In this document: piece by piece, positions 16,429-26,344 of the stretch
Numbering within the stretch: position 1 is the stretch's first letter
Layout of the letters: each line of letters begins with the position of its first letter
Assembly: GCA_937873655.1 (NCBI GenBank)
Contig: CALMYQ010000224.1
Location: 25,192 to 89,191 of the forward strand
Length of the DNA stretch: 64,000 nucleotides
DNA from: an uncultured Lewinella sp.
GTDB taxonomy: Bacteria > Bacteroidota > Bacteroidia > Chitinophagales > Saprospiraceae
Direction of reading: 5' to 3'
The notes under the pieces: model-generated
Told to the model about the DNA's origin: nothing
The model's database searches: none
The model's input: the letters and a program-made list of their open reading frames with translations, nothing else
Position numbers and translations under genes: made by a program

Positions 16429-17355
16429 TGGTACAACACGCGCTTCCGCCGCGATTATCTCCGGGCCCGGTTCGACCTTTCCGAACTCGTCGACCCTGTC
16501 CTTCATTTTGATCTGGCCTATGCCCCGCGCACAACGCGATACGATGAATTGAGGGTCAATGCCACGGGTTGCTCCGGGGCCACGCAGATGATCTATGATA
16601 AAACCGGCAGCGCGCTGGCCACGGCGCCGTCCGTCAACTCCGCTTTTCTGCCCACGGATTGCAGCCAGTGGCGGGCGGAGGAAGCCGACCTGGGCATCTA
16701 CGCCGGCGAGGTGGTGGAGATCGATTTTGAGAACATCGGCGGATACGGCAACCGGATTTACCTGGACAATATCCGGATATCGGGGAATTACCTGCCGCAG
16801 GTTGCCGTCACGTCACCGTCCGAAGGGGAAGTGGTGCAATTGGAAGACCTGGCGCCGATCAATCTGACGGCTGAAGCTTCCGACCCGGAAGGGCAACTTG
16901 CTTATGTCGCTTTTTATGTCGACGGTGATTCAGTCGGCGTAGCCGTAACCGCTCCGTATACCCTTTCTCATTTTTTCCCGGATTTCACTTCCTATTCACT
17001 GACCGCTAAGGCCGTTGACGCCGGCGGGGCATTCAGGTGGTCCGCGCCGGTGACATTCCAGATCGATAAGATCACGGGTATTGCGGGCGTTGATCCGGAT
17101 CATTTCGGGTTCAGCCTCTCACCCAACCCTTCGCAGGGGCATACCCGGTTGTACTTTCAGCATCCGGGCGATACCCGGATCTCCGTCCGGCTGAGCAATG
17201 CAGTCGGGCAGACCCTCAGACAATTCAACCGGGACCTGCAGTCATCGCAGTATACCCTCGACCTGGATGTCCGCGATCTGCCTTCAGGGATTTATTGGGT
17301 CAGTGTACGGAATGAAGGCGCCGTGATCAGCAGGCAGCTGCTGATCACCAGGTAG
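16429..17355 (+). pseudogene. C-terminal part of the interrupted deiminase: anchor-J-like, Ig-like and T9SS sorting domains
   Basis: This is the in-frame continuation of the deiminase gene after the TGA at 16426-16428. It has no ATG start near its beginning; a TTG at 16549 is the first usable start, inside a domain. The first about 110 residues (DYLRARFDLSEL ... HFDLAYAPRTTRYDELRV ... IYLDNIRISG) form a choice-of-anchor-J-like jelly roll. An Ig-like module (SPSEGEVVQLEDL ... YVAFYVDGDSVG) follows, and then a type A T9SS sorting domain (FSLSPNPSQGHTRLYFQ ... LPSGIYWVSVRNEG). Without readthrough the catalytic part would lack its secretion signal and stay in the periplasm. Confidence 0.75.
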
Positions 17356-17400
17356 ACACTGACCTGGAACTTCCTTTTACAAACGCTAAAACCAGTTCAT

Positions 17401-18690
17401 ATGAACCCCTTTATTCAAACTTTGCTATTCGTTGTTTTGGTTACGCCGGTTTTCGCCCAGAAAAATTATCGACCGGCGGAAGTCTATACCCGGAGCGGAG
17501 TGATCCAGGGCGAGATTGACTATAAAAACTGGTCGGTTAGTCCTAAGGAAATCCGATTTACGCCCGAAGGCGGCCAGGGAGGCACCTTCTACGTACCGGA
17601 TATTTCCGGTTTCCGGGTGGAAAAATCAAAAGGCGTCTGGGAAAAGTACGTGGCTTTTATCGGCGATATCGATCAATCTTCCTACCGTTTTGCGATAGAC
17701 CTCGACCGTTCGCCCGACCCACATTGGGGCAGGGATTCCTTTTTTATTCAGGTCCTGCAGGAGGGCGAACTCAGCCTGTTCCAGCTCCGCGATCCGACCC
17801 GGAAGGTGCATTACCTCATCCGGAAAGGCGATGGCCCCATCCAGGCCCTGGTATATAAAAAGTACATCTCTGACGACCTTGCGCATTCAGGCTACAATTC
17901 GCTCTATATCCGGCAGATCGGCTTGCTGGCCGGCGATTGCCGCGAAATGCTCCCGCTCATCGGCCGGCTAAAGTATACGGAAAAGAGCCTGCTGGATTTT
18001 TGTACGGCCTATAACAGGAGCAGCTGTAACGCAGGCCCTCCGGTGATCTTTGAGAACAAAAAGGATAAAGCCGTTCTCAGGGCTTATGCGATGGCAGGCG
18101 TCAATACGTTGCAGCTCCGGTTCAACAGCTTCGCGGATCCGAACAGGTTGGGGTATCAGGAAATGCCGCCGTCCGTCAATCCCGCAGCCGGTGTGGGGCT
18201 GGACCTGGTTTTTGCCCGGACGAACGGAAGATCCATCCTGTCCAATGAACTGTTCTATACTTCCTACAAAACCGGCGGCGATTACCTGGAAGTTACCGAC
18301 GCCAATCAGCAGCGCTATTTTTCTACCGAAATCGACCTGGCTTATGTCAAACTCCAAACCTTGTACAGGCATTTGCTGAGCAAAGGAAAGTGGAAACCTT
18401 ACCTCGGCGCCGGCATTTCCAACGGGTTGGCGGTCAAAGAACGCCAAACTACCACCATAGAGTCCACCTTTTTTTCAACGGTGAAAACGGATGTATTCCC
18501 GGCGGTGAGAACCTCCGACGGTCAAAACGGATTCAGATCCTATGAAACGGGCTTTATCGGATGCGCCGGCATCCGGTCTGAAAAATGGGGCGCGGAGGTC
18601 CGGTATGAAAGGAACAACGGCTTTTCAAAACTTTTTTCAGTTGCCACACCGGTCAAGGTCTGGCATTTGATGATCCGGTACGCATTTTAA
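17401..18690 (+). CDS. Putative outer-membrane beta-barrel protein
   Basis: This 429-residue exported protein has a signal peptide that ends T-P-V-F-A-Q at about residue 20. The first half (about 25-200) is beta-rich, with repeated aromatic-turn patterns. A short Cys-containing stretch near 210 (FCTAYNRSSCNAGPP) precedes a C-terminal half whose alternating hydrophobic strands (LRAYAMAGVNTLQLRF ... YETGFIGCAGIRSEKWGAEVRYERNNG) and final Y-A-F suggest a beta-barrel that ends in an aromatic residue. I recognise no named family. Its stop codon overlaps that of the convergent histidine kinase by three bases of a TTAA palindrome, leaving no room for a terminator between them. Confidence 0.65.
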   Translation: MNPFIQTLLFVVLVTPVFAQKNYRPAEVYTRSGVIQGEIDYKNWSVSPKEIRFTPEGGQGGTFYVPDISGFRVEKSKGVWEKYVAFIGDIDQSSYRFAIDLDRSPDPHWGRDSFFIQVLQEGELSLFQLRDPTRKVHYLIRKGDGPIQALVYKKYISDDLAHSGYNSLYIRQIGLLAGDCREMLPLIGRLKYTEKSLLDFCTAYNRSSCNAGPPVIFENKKDKAVLRAYAMAGVNTLQLRFNSFADPNRLGYQEMPPSVNPAAGVGLDLVFARTNGRSILSNELFYTSYKTGGDYLEVTDANQQRYFSTEIDLAYVKLQTLYRHLLSKGKWKPYLGAGISNGLAVKERQTTTIESTFFSTVKTDVFPAVRTSDGQNGFRSYETGFIGCAGIRSEKWGAEVRYERNNGFSKLFSVATPVKVWHLMIRYAF

Positions 18691-20015
18691 ATGGAAATGG
18701 TAAAAACGGTTCCTTTGCCCGTTTCCGACTGGGCTTCGATCGTACCTTTATGGAGCCGGAGTATCTGGCGGGACAAGCTCAGGCCGATACCGCTGCCTTC
18801 TTTTTTGGTGGTATAAAAGGGCACGAAGATCTGCTCCATGGCTTCGGGGGGTATGCCGCTTCCGTTGTCGGCTACCATGACCATGACCTTTTCGTTGGCG
18901 CTTTTCTGAAGGTGAAGGTCAACCCTGGGATTATCGACATCCAGTACCGCATCCTTGGCATTTTTGATGAGGTTGATGAGCACCTGTTCCAGGAGGTTGG
19001 GGTCGCCCTGGAAGTTAACATCGCCGGGCGGGAGGTGCAGGATGAAATCGATCTTCTTTTCCTTCATTTCAGGAACAAAAAGAGTATGCGTTTCCTGGAG
19101 GAGAGCCTTTCCGTCGATCAGCTGAAACTTCGGCGGCGGTACGCGGGTCAGACTCCGGTAGGTTTCCGTAAAATCAAGGAGGCCTTCGCTTCGCTTCTGG
19201 ATCACGCCCAGGGAGTTGCGCACCATACCCAGTGCCCCTTCATCCAGTTCTCCGCTGCCGTTGACGATTTCCCGGAGGGTTGAGCTGAGTGAGGCAATCG
19301 GGGCAACGGAGTTCATGATCTCATGTGTAAGGATACGGATGAGTTTTTGCCAGGCTTCCAGTTCCTGCGCTTCCAGTTCGCCCTGGATATTCTGAAAGGA
19401 ATACAGCCGGATGAGCTGGCGATTCAGTTTGATCTCCTCGTACTGAATGGCCAGTTGCAGGAGTTTGTTTTCGATATTGAGCTTGACCAGTTCACGGTCT
19501 CCGGGCCGCAGTGAACGCACCGTTTTTTCCAGCGATTCGTCGATAGCGGACAGGCCGTCGAGGTGCACGAGATAGGATTTGTGCAGGAGTCGCTGAAGCG
19601 CCTTGTTCATCAGGATCACATCACCGTTCTCATTTACGCAAAGCAGGCCGATATTGATATGCTCGACGATGGTTTGCATGAATTGGTGATTGGCTTCCTT
19701 CTCCGCCCGGATCTCCTGAAACTTCCGGTTTACGAGATTGAACCCCTTATGAAGTTCGTTAAAATGATCTCCCTGATGGCCGGCTGATCCGGTGGTGGTA
19801 AAGTCATTGTATTTTACGGAAGAGAAGAAATTGGCCAGGTCCCGGTTGGTCTGATTGACAAAGAAAATAAGGTTGCCGACCGCTACGCCGGTGAACAGGG
19901 CTATAAAACCGGCTACCAGCCAGTTGCTTTCCGCCAGGCTGAAGGCAAGTCCTGTGATCAGCCCCAGCAGGATAGTTACGCGAACGATGACCTTGGTTCG
20001 AAAGCGATGCAGCAT
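18687..20015 (-). CDS. Sensor histidine kinase (NtrB/AtoS-like)
   Basis: This 442-residue kinase has two N-terminal transmembrane segments (about 10-28 and 33-52), a HAMP-like linker, a PAS-like domain (about 110-210) and a kinase core. The H-box is ILTHEIMNSVAPI. The ATP-binding domain shows NLIKNAKDA (N box), DNGSGIP (G1) and GSGIGLSL (G2). It should autophosphorylate on His and pass the phosphate to the adjacent sigma-54 activator, whose gene ends 3 bases upstream of this start. The periplasmic loop is very short, so the input is probably membrane or cytosolic. The signal cannot be inferred. Confidence 0.9.
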   Translation of the reverse strand: MLHRFRTKVIVRVTILLGLITGLAFSLAESNWLVAGFIALFTGVAVGNLIFFVNQTNRDLANFFSSVKYNDFTTTGSAGHQGDHFNELHKGFNLVNRKFQEIRAEKEANHQFMQTIVEHINIGLLCVNENGDVILMNKALQRLLHKSYLVHLDGLSAIDESLEKTVRSLRPGDRELVKLNIENKLLQLAIQYEEIKLNRQLIRLYSFQNIQGELEAQELEAWQKLIRILTHEIMNSVAPIASLSSTLREIVNGSGELDEGALGMVRNSLGVIQKRSEGLLDFTETYRSLTRVPPPKFQLIDGKALLQETHTLFVPEMKEKKIDFILHLPPGDVNFQGDPNLLEQVLINLIKNAKDAVLDVDNPRVDLHLQKSANEKVMVMVADNGSGIPPEAMEQIFVPFYTTKKEGSGIGLSLSRQILRLHKGTIEAQSETGKGTVFTISI

Positions 20016-20018
20016 AAA

Positions 20019-21404
20019 TCAGAGATCGTGTTTGGACAATCGGCGATAGAGGGCGGCGCGGGTAAGCCCGAGTTCATCGGCAGCCTTGCTGATATTCCCG
20101 CCGTGTTTGGTCATGGACTTCCGGATCGCCCAGCGTTCCAGTTCCGCCAGATTAAAGGAGTCGGGGTCCGATTCACCGCCGTCCTCCATTGGGTCGCCGG
20201 TTCCGGTAGGCAGAATGAAGTCATTGATTGTCAACGTATTGCCATCTGACAAGATGACAGCCCTTTCGACGGCATGCGACAGCTCGCGGATATTACCCGG
20301 CCAGAAATAAGCCTGCAGCTGCTTGACGGAATCCGACTGGATCCCCAGTCCTGTTTTCTGGTATTTCTTGGCGAAGATATTCAGATAATGATCGAGCAGC
20401 AAAGGGATATCTTCCCGGCGGTCGCGCAAAGGCGGCAGTTTGATCTCTACGGTATTGATGCGGTAGAGGAGGTCTTGCCGGAAGTCGTGCTCACCGACCA
20501 TATCGTAAAGCGGCATGTTGGTTGCGCAGATGAGGCGGATATCAATGGGGATGGGTTGGTTGGAACCTACCCGCCGCAATTCGCGGTTTTGCAGCGCGGT
20601 CAGCAGTTTGGCCTGCAACGGCAGCGACAGGTTACCGATCTCATCCAGGAAAAGGGTGCCGCCGGAGGCAATTTCGAAACGGCCGGGCCGGTCCTCGTGC
20701 GCGTCTGTGAAGGCGCCTTTTTTATGTCCGAACAATTCGCTTTCGAACAGGGTATCGGGTATGGCGCCCAGGTCAACCCCGATAAAAGCCGATTTCGCGC
20801 GATTGGACTGGCGGTGGATGGCGCGTGCCACCAATTCCTTTCCCGTACCGTTTTCGCCCAGGATGAGGACATTGGCTTCCGTTTTGGCAACTTTTTCTAT
20901 CAGCTGAAAGACCTGCTGCATCGGCCCCGAATGCCCTATGATCTCACCGAACGGCTGATCCAGAACGCTATTTAACGCCTGCTGCCTTTCTTCCAATTGC
21001 CGTACCTCCTGCCGGGTCTGCGTCAACCGCAACGCGGCATGGATAGTGGCCAGCAACTTTTCATTGCGCCAGGGTTTTTCGATAAAATCTGCAGCGCCCG
21101 CGCGGATGGCTTCCACAGCCGTTTTGACATCGGCGTAGGCGGTAATCATAATGATGCTGGTGTTAGGCGCCAATTCTACCACCTTTTTTAACCAGGTAAT
21201 GCCATCCTGTCCGCTGGTATCCCCCTTTTTGAAATTCATGTCCAGGAGGAGGAGGTCGTAATTTTCATTGCGGAGTAATCTGGGGAGCTGGAAGGGGTTT
21301 GATTCAACCTGAACCGAACTGAAGTGCCGGCTCAATAAAAGTTGCAGACTTAACAGGATGTCTTCTTCATCGTCGACAATTAAAATCTTAGCGTTTTCTC
21401 TCAT
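20019..21404 (-). CDS. Sigma-54-dependent response regulator (NtrC family)
   Basis: This 461-residue activator has three domains. The receiver (about 5-125) carries the acidic pocket VDDEED, the phosphoacceptor in LLLDMNF and the Lys in FIEKPW. The AAA+ domain (about 150-390) has Walker A GENGTGKE and a GAFTDA loop in place of the canonical GAFTGA that contacts sigma-54. The C terminus is a Fis-type helix-turn-helix (ISKAADELGLTRAALYRRL). It activates sigma-54 promoters when phosphorylated by the kinase encoded next in the operon. The GAFTDA variant retains the key Phe-Thr. The targets are not evident; no -24/-12 element was confidently found in the window. Confidence 0.92.
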   Translation of the reverse strand: MRENAKILIVDDEEDILLSLQLLLSRHFSSVQVESNPFQLPRLLRNENYDLLLLDMNFKKGDTSGQDGITWLKKVVELAPNTSIIMITAYADVKTAVEAIRAGAADFIEKPWRNEKLLATIHAALRLTQTRQEVRQLEERQQALNSVLDQPFGEIIGHSGPMQQVFQLIEKVAKTEANVLILGENGTGKELVARAIHRQSNRAKSAFIGVDLGAIPDTLFESELFGHKKGAFTDAHEDRPGRFEIASGGTLFLDEIGNLSLPLQAKLLTALQNRELRRVGSNQPIPIDIRLICATNMPLYDMVGEHDFRQDLLYRINTVEIKLPPLRDRREDIPLLLDHYLNIFAKKYQKTGLGIQSDSVKQLQAYFWPGNIRELSHAVERAVILSDGNTLTINDFILPTGTGDPMEDGGESDPDSFNLAELERWAIRKSMTKHGGNISKAADELGLTRAALYRRLSKHDL

Positions 21405-21573
21405 ACCAATGCATGACTTCCAGGAATCCTTGTGTTAATCCAAGTCGCCGGGTGGGCTCTTTTTCCTACAAAGATAAGGTGCTCATTAAAAGGTTGCTTC
21501 AAAGTGTTCGAAAATGAACATTTTTTTAATTAAGATGGGTTCAATCCCCCCATACCCCTATTGCGGAATTAAA

Positions 21574-21600
21574 ATACCCGGTGCAGGTGCAACCGGGTAT
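21574..21600 (-). terminator. Rho-independent terminator downstream of the ssb pair
   Basis: Read on the minus strand, a perfect 9-bp stem ATACCCGGT/ACCGGGTAT with a 9-base loop is followed by TTTAATT. It lies about 185 bases beyond the last ssb stop codon, so the transcript has a long 3' region or a separate small RNA ends here. Confidence 0.75.
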
Positions 21601-21618
21601 CTATTGGAATGGGGCTCA

Positions 21619-21760
21619 CGGACAGTGTGCAATCGGAAGAAAACATAGGAAAGTCCTGACTGTCCGCGATATTTCAGGGTTTCAGGTGCGCGTTTCCGGG
21701 GTCAGGCGCTTATCCGGGGACCGTCAGCCTGACTGCGCAGGATCAGGTTCCGGATAAGCG
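21619..21760 (-). ncRNA. Candidate structured small RNA or 3' UTR element
   Basis: Two perfect stems of 8 and 11 bp, with smaller inner pairings (GTCAG/CTGAC near 21723-21733), are stacked between the ssb stop and a minus-strand terminator. The compact GC-rich fold and the downstream terminator suggest a processed or independent RNA. It does not match 6S, tmRNA or RNase P as I know them. The strand is inferred from the terminator. Confidence 0.35.
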
Positions 21761-21783
21761 TTTATGTTCATGGAATGGAGGCC

Positions 21784-22119
21784 CTACGGCTTGCTCAGGA
21801 GGGCAAACTCATCGACCACCACTTCCGGTATCGACCGGTCGATGCCTTCCTTGTCCTTGTAGTTTCGGTAGGTTAGCTTACCCCTTACGGCCACTTCCTT
21901 GCCTTTTTTAAGCAGGTTGCCGGCAACTTCGGCCGTTTTGCCCCAGGCTACGATATTGTGCCATTGGGTGGAGGTAACCTTGTCGCCGTTGGCGTTGCGA
22001 TAGCTTTCACTGGTGGCCATGGTAAACCGGGCAAATGAGCGGCCGCTTTCGAGCGTTTTGGTTTCGGGGTCGCGGCCCAGATTGCCGATGAGCAGGATGC
22101 TGTTTTTAAGTCCGTTCAT
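21784..22119 (-). CDS. ssb: Single-stranded DNA-binding protein, short form (second of tandem pair)
   Basis: This 111-residue OB-fold protein begins NSILLIGNLGRDPETK, followed by SGRSFARFTMAT and STQWHNIVAWGKTAEVA, the standard SSB ssDNA-binding core. It ends at VVDEFALLSKP directly after the OB fold. The Gly/Pro-rich linker and the acidic tip (DDDIPF-type) that recruit repair and replication partners are absent. It follows a paralogue 79 bases upstream in the same orientation. It may be an auxiliary SSB used in repair or natural competence rather than the replicative protein, which should be encoded elsewhere. Confidence 0.9.
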   Translation of the reverse strand: MNGLKNSILLIGNLGRDPETKTLESGRSFARFTMATSESYRNANGDKVTSTQWHNIVAWGKTAEVAGNLLKKGKEVAVRGKLTYRNYKDKEGIDRSIPEVVVDEFALLSKP

Positions 22120-22198
22120 GATGGAAAAATTTTTACATGATTTGAAATGGACGGATCGTTATATCCATCAAGTTAAAAAGAGATTGCGCGTTGAGGTT

Positions 22199-22528
22199 TC
22201 AGTTCAGTACCATAAATTCGTTCACGATGATTTCGGATAAGTAACGGGTATTTCCTTCGGGATCGTCGAAGCTCCGGTGGGTCAGTTTCCCCTGAATGGC
22301 CACTTCTTTGCCCTTTTTCATCAATACATGCATGATCTCGGCGATCTTGCCCCACCCGACCAGATGGTGCCACTGCAGGTCGACAATGCGTTCTCCCTGG
22401 TTGTTCTTGAACACTTCCTTGGTCGCGATGGAAACCCTTGCGATTGCGTTACCGTTCTCGAGCTGTTTGTACTCCACCTCTTTGCCGAGGCTGCCGATAA
22501 GCTGGACATGGTTGCGCATGTTATTCAT
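22199..22528 (-). CDS. ssb: Single-stranded DNA-binding protein, short form (first of tandem pair)
   Basis: This 109-residue SSB paralogue has the motifs NHVQLIGSLGKEVEYK, NAIARVSIATKEVF and DLQWHHLVGWGKIAEIM. Like the downstream copy it stops at the end of the OB fold (IVNEFMVLN) and lacks the acidic C-terminal tip. The two share the same architecture but have clearly diverged, so the duplication is old. A minus-strand -7 box at 22595-22602 would transcribe both genes and the structured region behind them. Confidence 0.9.
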   Translation of the reverse strand: MNNMRNHVQLIGSLGKEVEYKQLENGNAIARVSIATKEVFKNNQGERIVDLQWHHLVGWGKIAEIMHVLMKKGKEVAIQGKLTHRSFDDPEGNTRYLSEIIVNEFMVLN

Positions 22529-22594
22529 GTTACTTCGATTTTAAAATTAAACCATCTGATTAATCGCGGCCGCTGTTGTTGTCAACTGACATGG

Positions 22595-22602
22595 CAAAGG
22601 TA
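22595..22602 (-). promoter_or_regulatory. -7 box for the ssb pair
   Basis: On the minus strand this reads TACCTTTG, an exact TAnnTTTG match about 67 bases upstream of the first ssb ATG. The -33 element is not clear. Confidence 0.5.
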
Positions 22603-22650
22603 GGGGCGGCCGAAAGCAGGAGTCGTTCACAAGCCGGTTAATGTCGTTTG

Positions 22651-22690
22651 TATTCGTTTGTAGCCGATTGTAATCGGCTACAAACGAATA
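22651..22690. repeat. 40-bp near-perfect palindrome (19-bp arms)
   Basis: TATTCGTTTGTAGCCGATT is followed by a 2-base spacer and its exact reverse complement. It lies between the TSUP transporter stop side and the ssb promoter. With a 2-base spacer it is better suited to a protein-binding or cruciform site than to a typical terminator hairpin, and no T tract follows it. Confidence 0.85.
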
Positions 22691-22826
22691 ACACTCATAA
22701 ATAGCTAATAATCAAAAATTTAAATGGACTTCGATTTTAACCGCTTCAACACTGATTACTCTACCCAAAAAGCGTTTTTTGCTTTTTCAAGCGCAGTTCC
22801 GGATTTTTTTCCAAATAAAGGCAGGG

Positions 22827-23585
22827 TCAGAAGAGGTCGAACAGCATCAGGATCGCGATAATGATCATGAGGATCAGCAGGCGATACGCCCAGAGATTGG
22901 CTTTCGGATAGCGGGAGGCAAACCGCGCGGTATAGTATCCCCCGATCGTTTGGCCGATGGCCATCAGGCCGCCGATCTTCCAATCGATCAGACCGCGCCA
23001 TTGGAAGATGATGATAGCGATCAGGGTAAGAAAACATACGATCACGCTTTTCATCACGTTGGCATCAATGAGGCTGAAACGGGCGCCCAGAACGGTAGCT
23101 GCCAGGAAAAAGATCCCCATCCCCATCTGGATGAAGCCGCCGTAGAACCCCAGACCGATAAACAGCGGGCCGGCAATCCAGGGGTTGGGTTTGGCGGGCG
23201 CCTCGGTCTCCCGCAGCCAACGGCTTGGTTTGACCAGCGTCACCAATAACATGAATACCATCAGGAACCGGAATACGCCCCGGAATTGGTCGTTGCTCAC
23301 CACGGTAGCCAGCAGCGCGCCGGCCACCGCACCGACCAGGGTAAAAGCGATATAGATTTTGGAATGGCTCAGGTCCAGTCGCCCGTTTCTGTAAAAAGCG
23401 AAGGTGCTCGCGGCGGATTGGGTGAATACGCCTACGCGGTTGGTGCCGTTGGCCAGGGTCGGCGGCAGGCCCAGCACTTCCGTCAGGATGGTCAGGGTAA
23501 TGGCGGACCCATTGCCGGCGAGGGTGTTGATGGCCCCGGCAATCGCACTGCCGGCAATCGCAATGACATAAGCGCTCCAATCCAT
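22827..23585 (-). CDS. TSUP (TauE/SafE) family transporter
   Basis: This 252-residue integral membrane protein is predicted to have about seven or eight helices. The repeated halves typical of TSUP permeases are visible: the N-terminal GAINTLAGNGSAITLTILTEVLGLPPTLANGTNRVG segment and a later GFYGGFIQMGMGIFFLA repeat. TSUP proteins export or import sulfite, sulfoacetate and related organosulfur anions. The substrate cannot be read from sequence. It stands alone and is divergent from the large metalloprotease, with a minus-strand -7 box at 23605-23612 only 20 bases before the ATG. Confidence 0.88.
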   Translation of the reverse strand: MDWSAYVIAIAGSAIAGAINTLAGNGSAITLTILTEVLGLPPTLANGTNRVGVFTQSAASTFAFYRNGRLDLSHSKIYIAFTLVGAVAGALLATVVSNDQFRGVFRFLMVFMLLVTLVKPSRWLRETEAPAKPNPWIAGPLFIGLGFYGGFIQMGMGIFFLAATVLGARFSLIDANVMKSVIVCFLTLIAIIIFQWRGLIDWKIGGLMAIGQTIGGYYTARFASRYPKANLWAYRLLILMIIIAILMLFDLF

Positions 23586-23604
23586 ATGGTCGATTATTAT
23601 GGGG

Positions 23605-23612
23605 CAAAGTTA
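23605..23612 (-). promoter_or_regulatory. -7 box for the TSUP transporter
   Basis: On the minus strand this is TAACTTTG, an exact match to TAnnTTTG, 20 bases upstream of the ATG at 23585. This predicts a very short leader. Confidence 0.5.
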
Positions 23613-23655
23613 CGATTTGCCCCGATGGGTAGCGCAGGTTTACGGACTCAATTAA

Positions 23656-23663
23656 TACCTTTG
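23656..23663 (+). promoter_or_regulatory. -7 box for the zinc metalloprotease
   Basis: TACCTTTG matches TAnnTTTG and lies 25 bases before the ATG at 23688. This supports that ATG over the open frame that extends upstream to 23286. Confidence 0.55.
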
Positions 23664-23687
23664 CAATCATCCACATACCGATCCGAT

Positions 23688-26153
<2,466 letters not shown>

Positions 26154-26218
26154 GCCCCGCAGGAAAGCCTCGCAAAAAATTATCGGGTATTTGTAATATA
26201 AAACAATATAATATTTAT

Positions 26219-26226
26219 TACCTTTG
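26219..26226 (+). promoter_or_regulatory. -7 box for the TPR histidine kinase
   Basis: TACCTTTG lies in an AT-rich stretch about 120 bases before the ATG at 26345. A TTTG at 26190-26193 is a possible -33 box, but the 25-base gap is longer than usual. Confidence 0.35.
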
Positions 26227-26344
26227 CTTTGCAAGAGGTTTATGCACTTAGTGTGTCAGGTGCACTCCTCCCCCCTCAACAATTTCACTCTCCCTTTTAA
26301 TCCTTGACTTGTATTGGGTAATCCGTGCTTAACAGCCCGAAGTG

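Larger units (their letters stand above)
21405..21783. other. 379-base gap: structured RNA-like segment and terminator downstream of ssb
   Basis: No reading frame here is convincing. The gap contains a perfect 8-bp dyad at 21619-21626/21659-21666 (CGGACAGT/ACTGTCCG) and a perfect 11-bp dyad at 21707-21717/21750-21760 (CGCTTATCCGG/CCGGATAAGCG). It ends on the minus strand in a terminator at 21574-21600. The remaining part (about 21405-21570) is the promoter region of the response regulator. Confidence 0.5.

Noticed and set aside
18687..18690. Overlapping stop codons of convergent genes as a possible regulatory site
   Set aside because: A TTAA shared by two stops is common in compact genomes; no hairpin or dyad beyond it was seen.
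21640..21666. AGGAAAGTCC word resembling the RNase P RNA conserved core
   Set aside because: The rest of the roughly 350-base RNase P fold and its second conserved block are absent.
23286..23687. Upstream extension of the zinc metalloprotease frame (134 extra codons)
   Set aside because: It is antisense to the TSUP gene, not signal-like, and precedes the -7 box at 23656; the ATG at 23688 starts a normal signal peptide.
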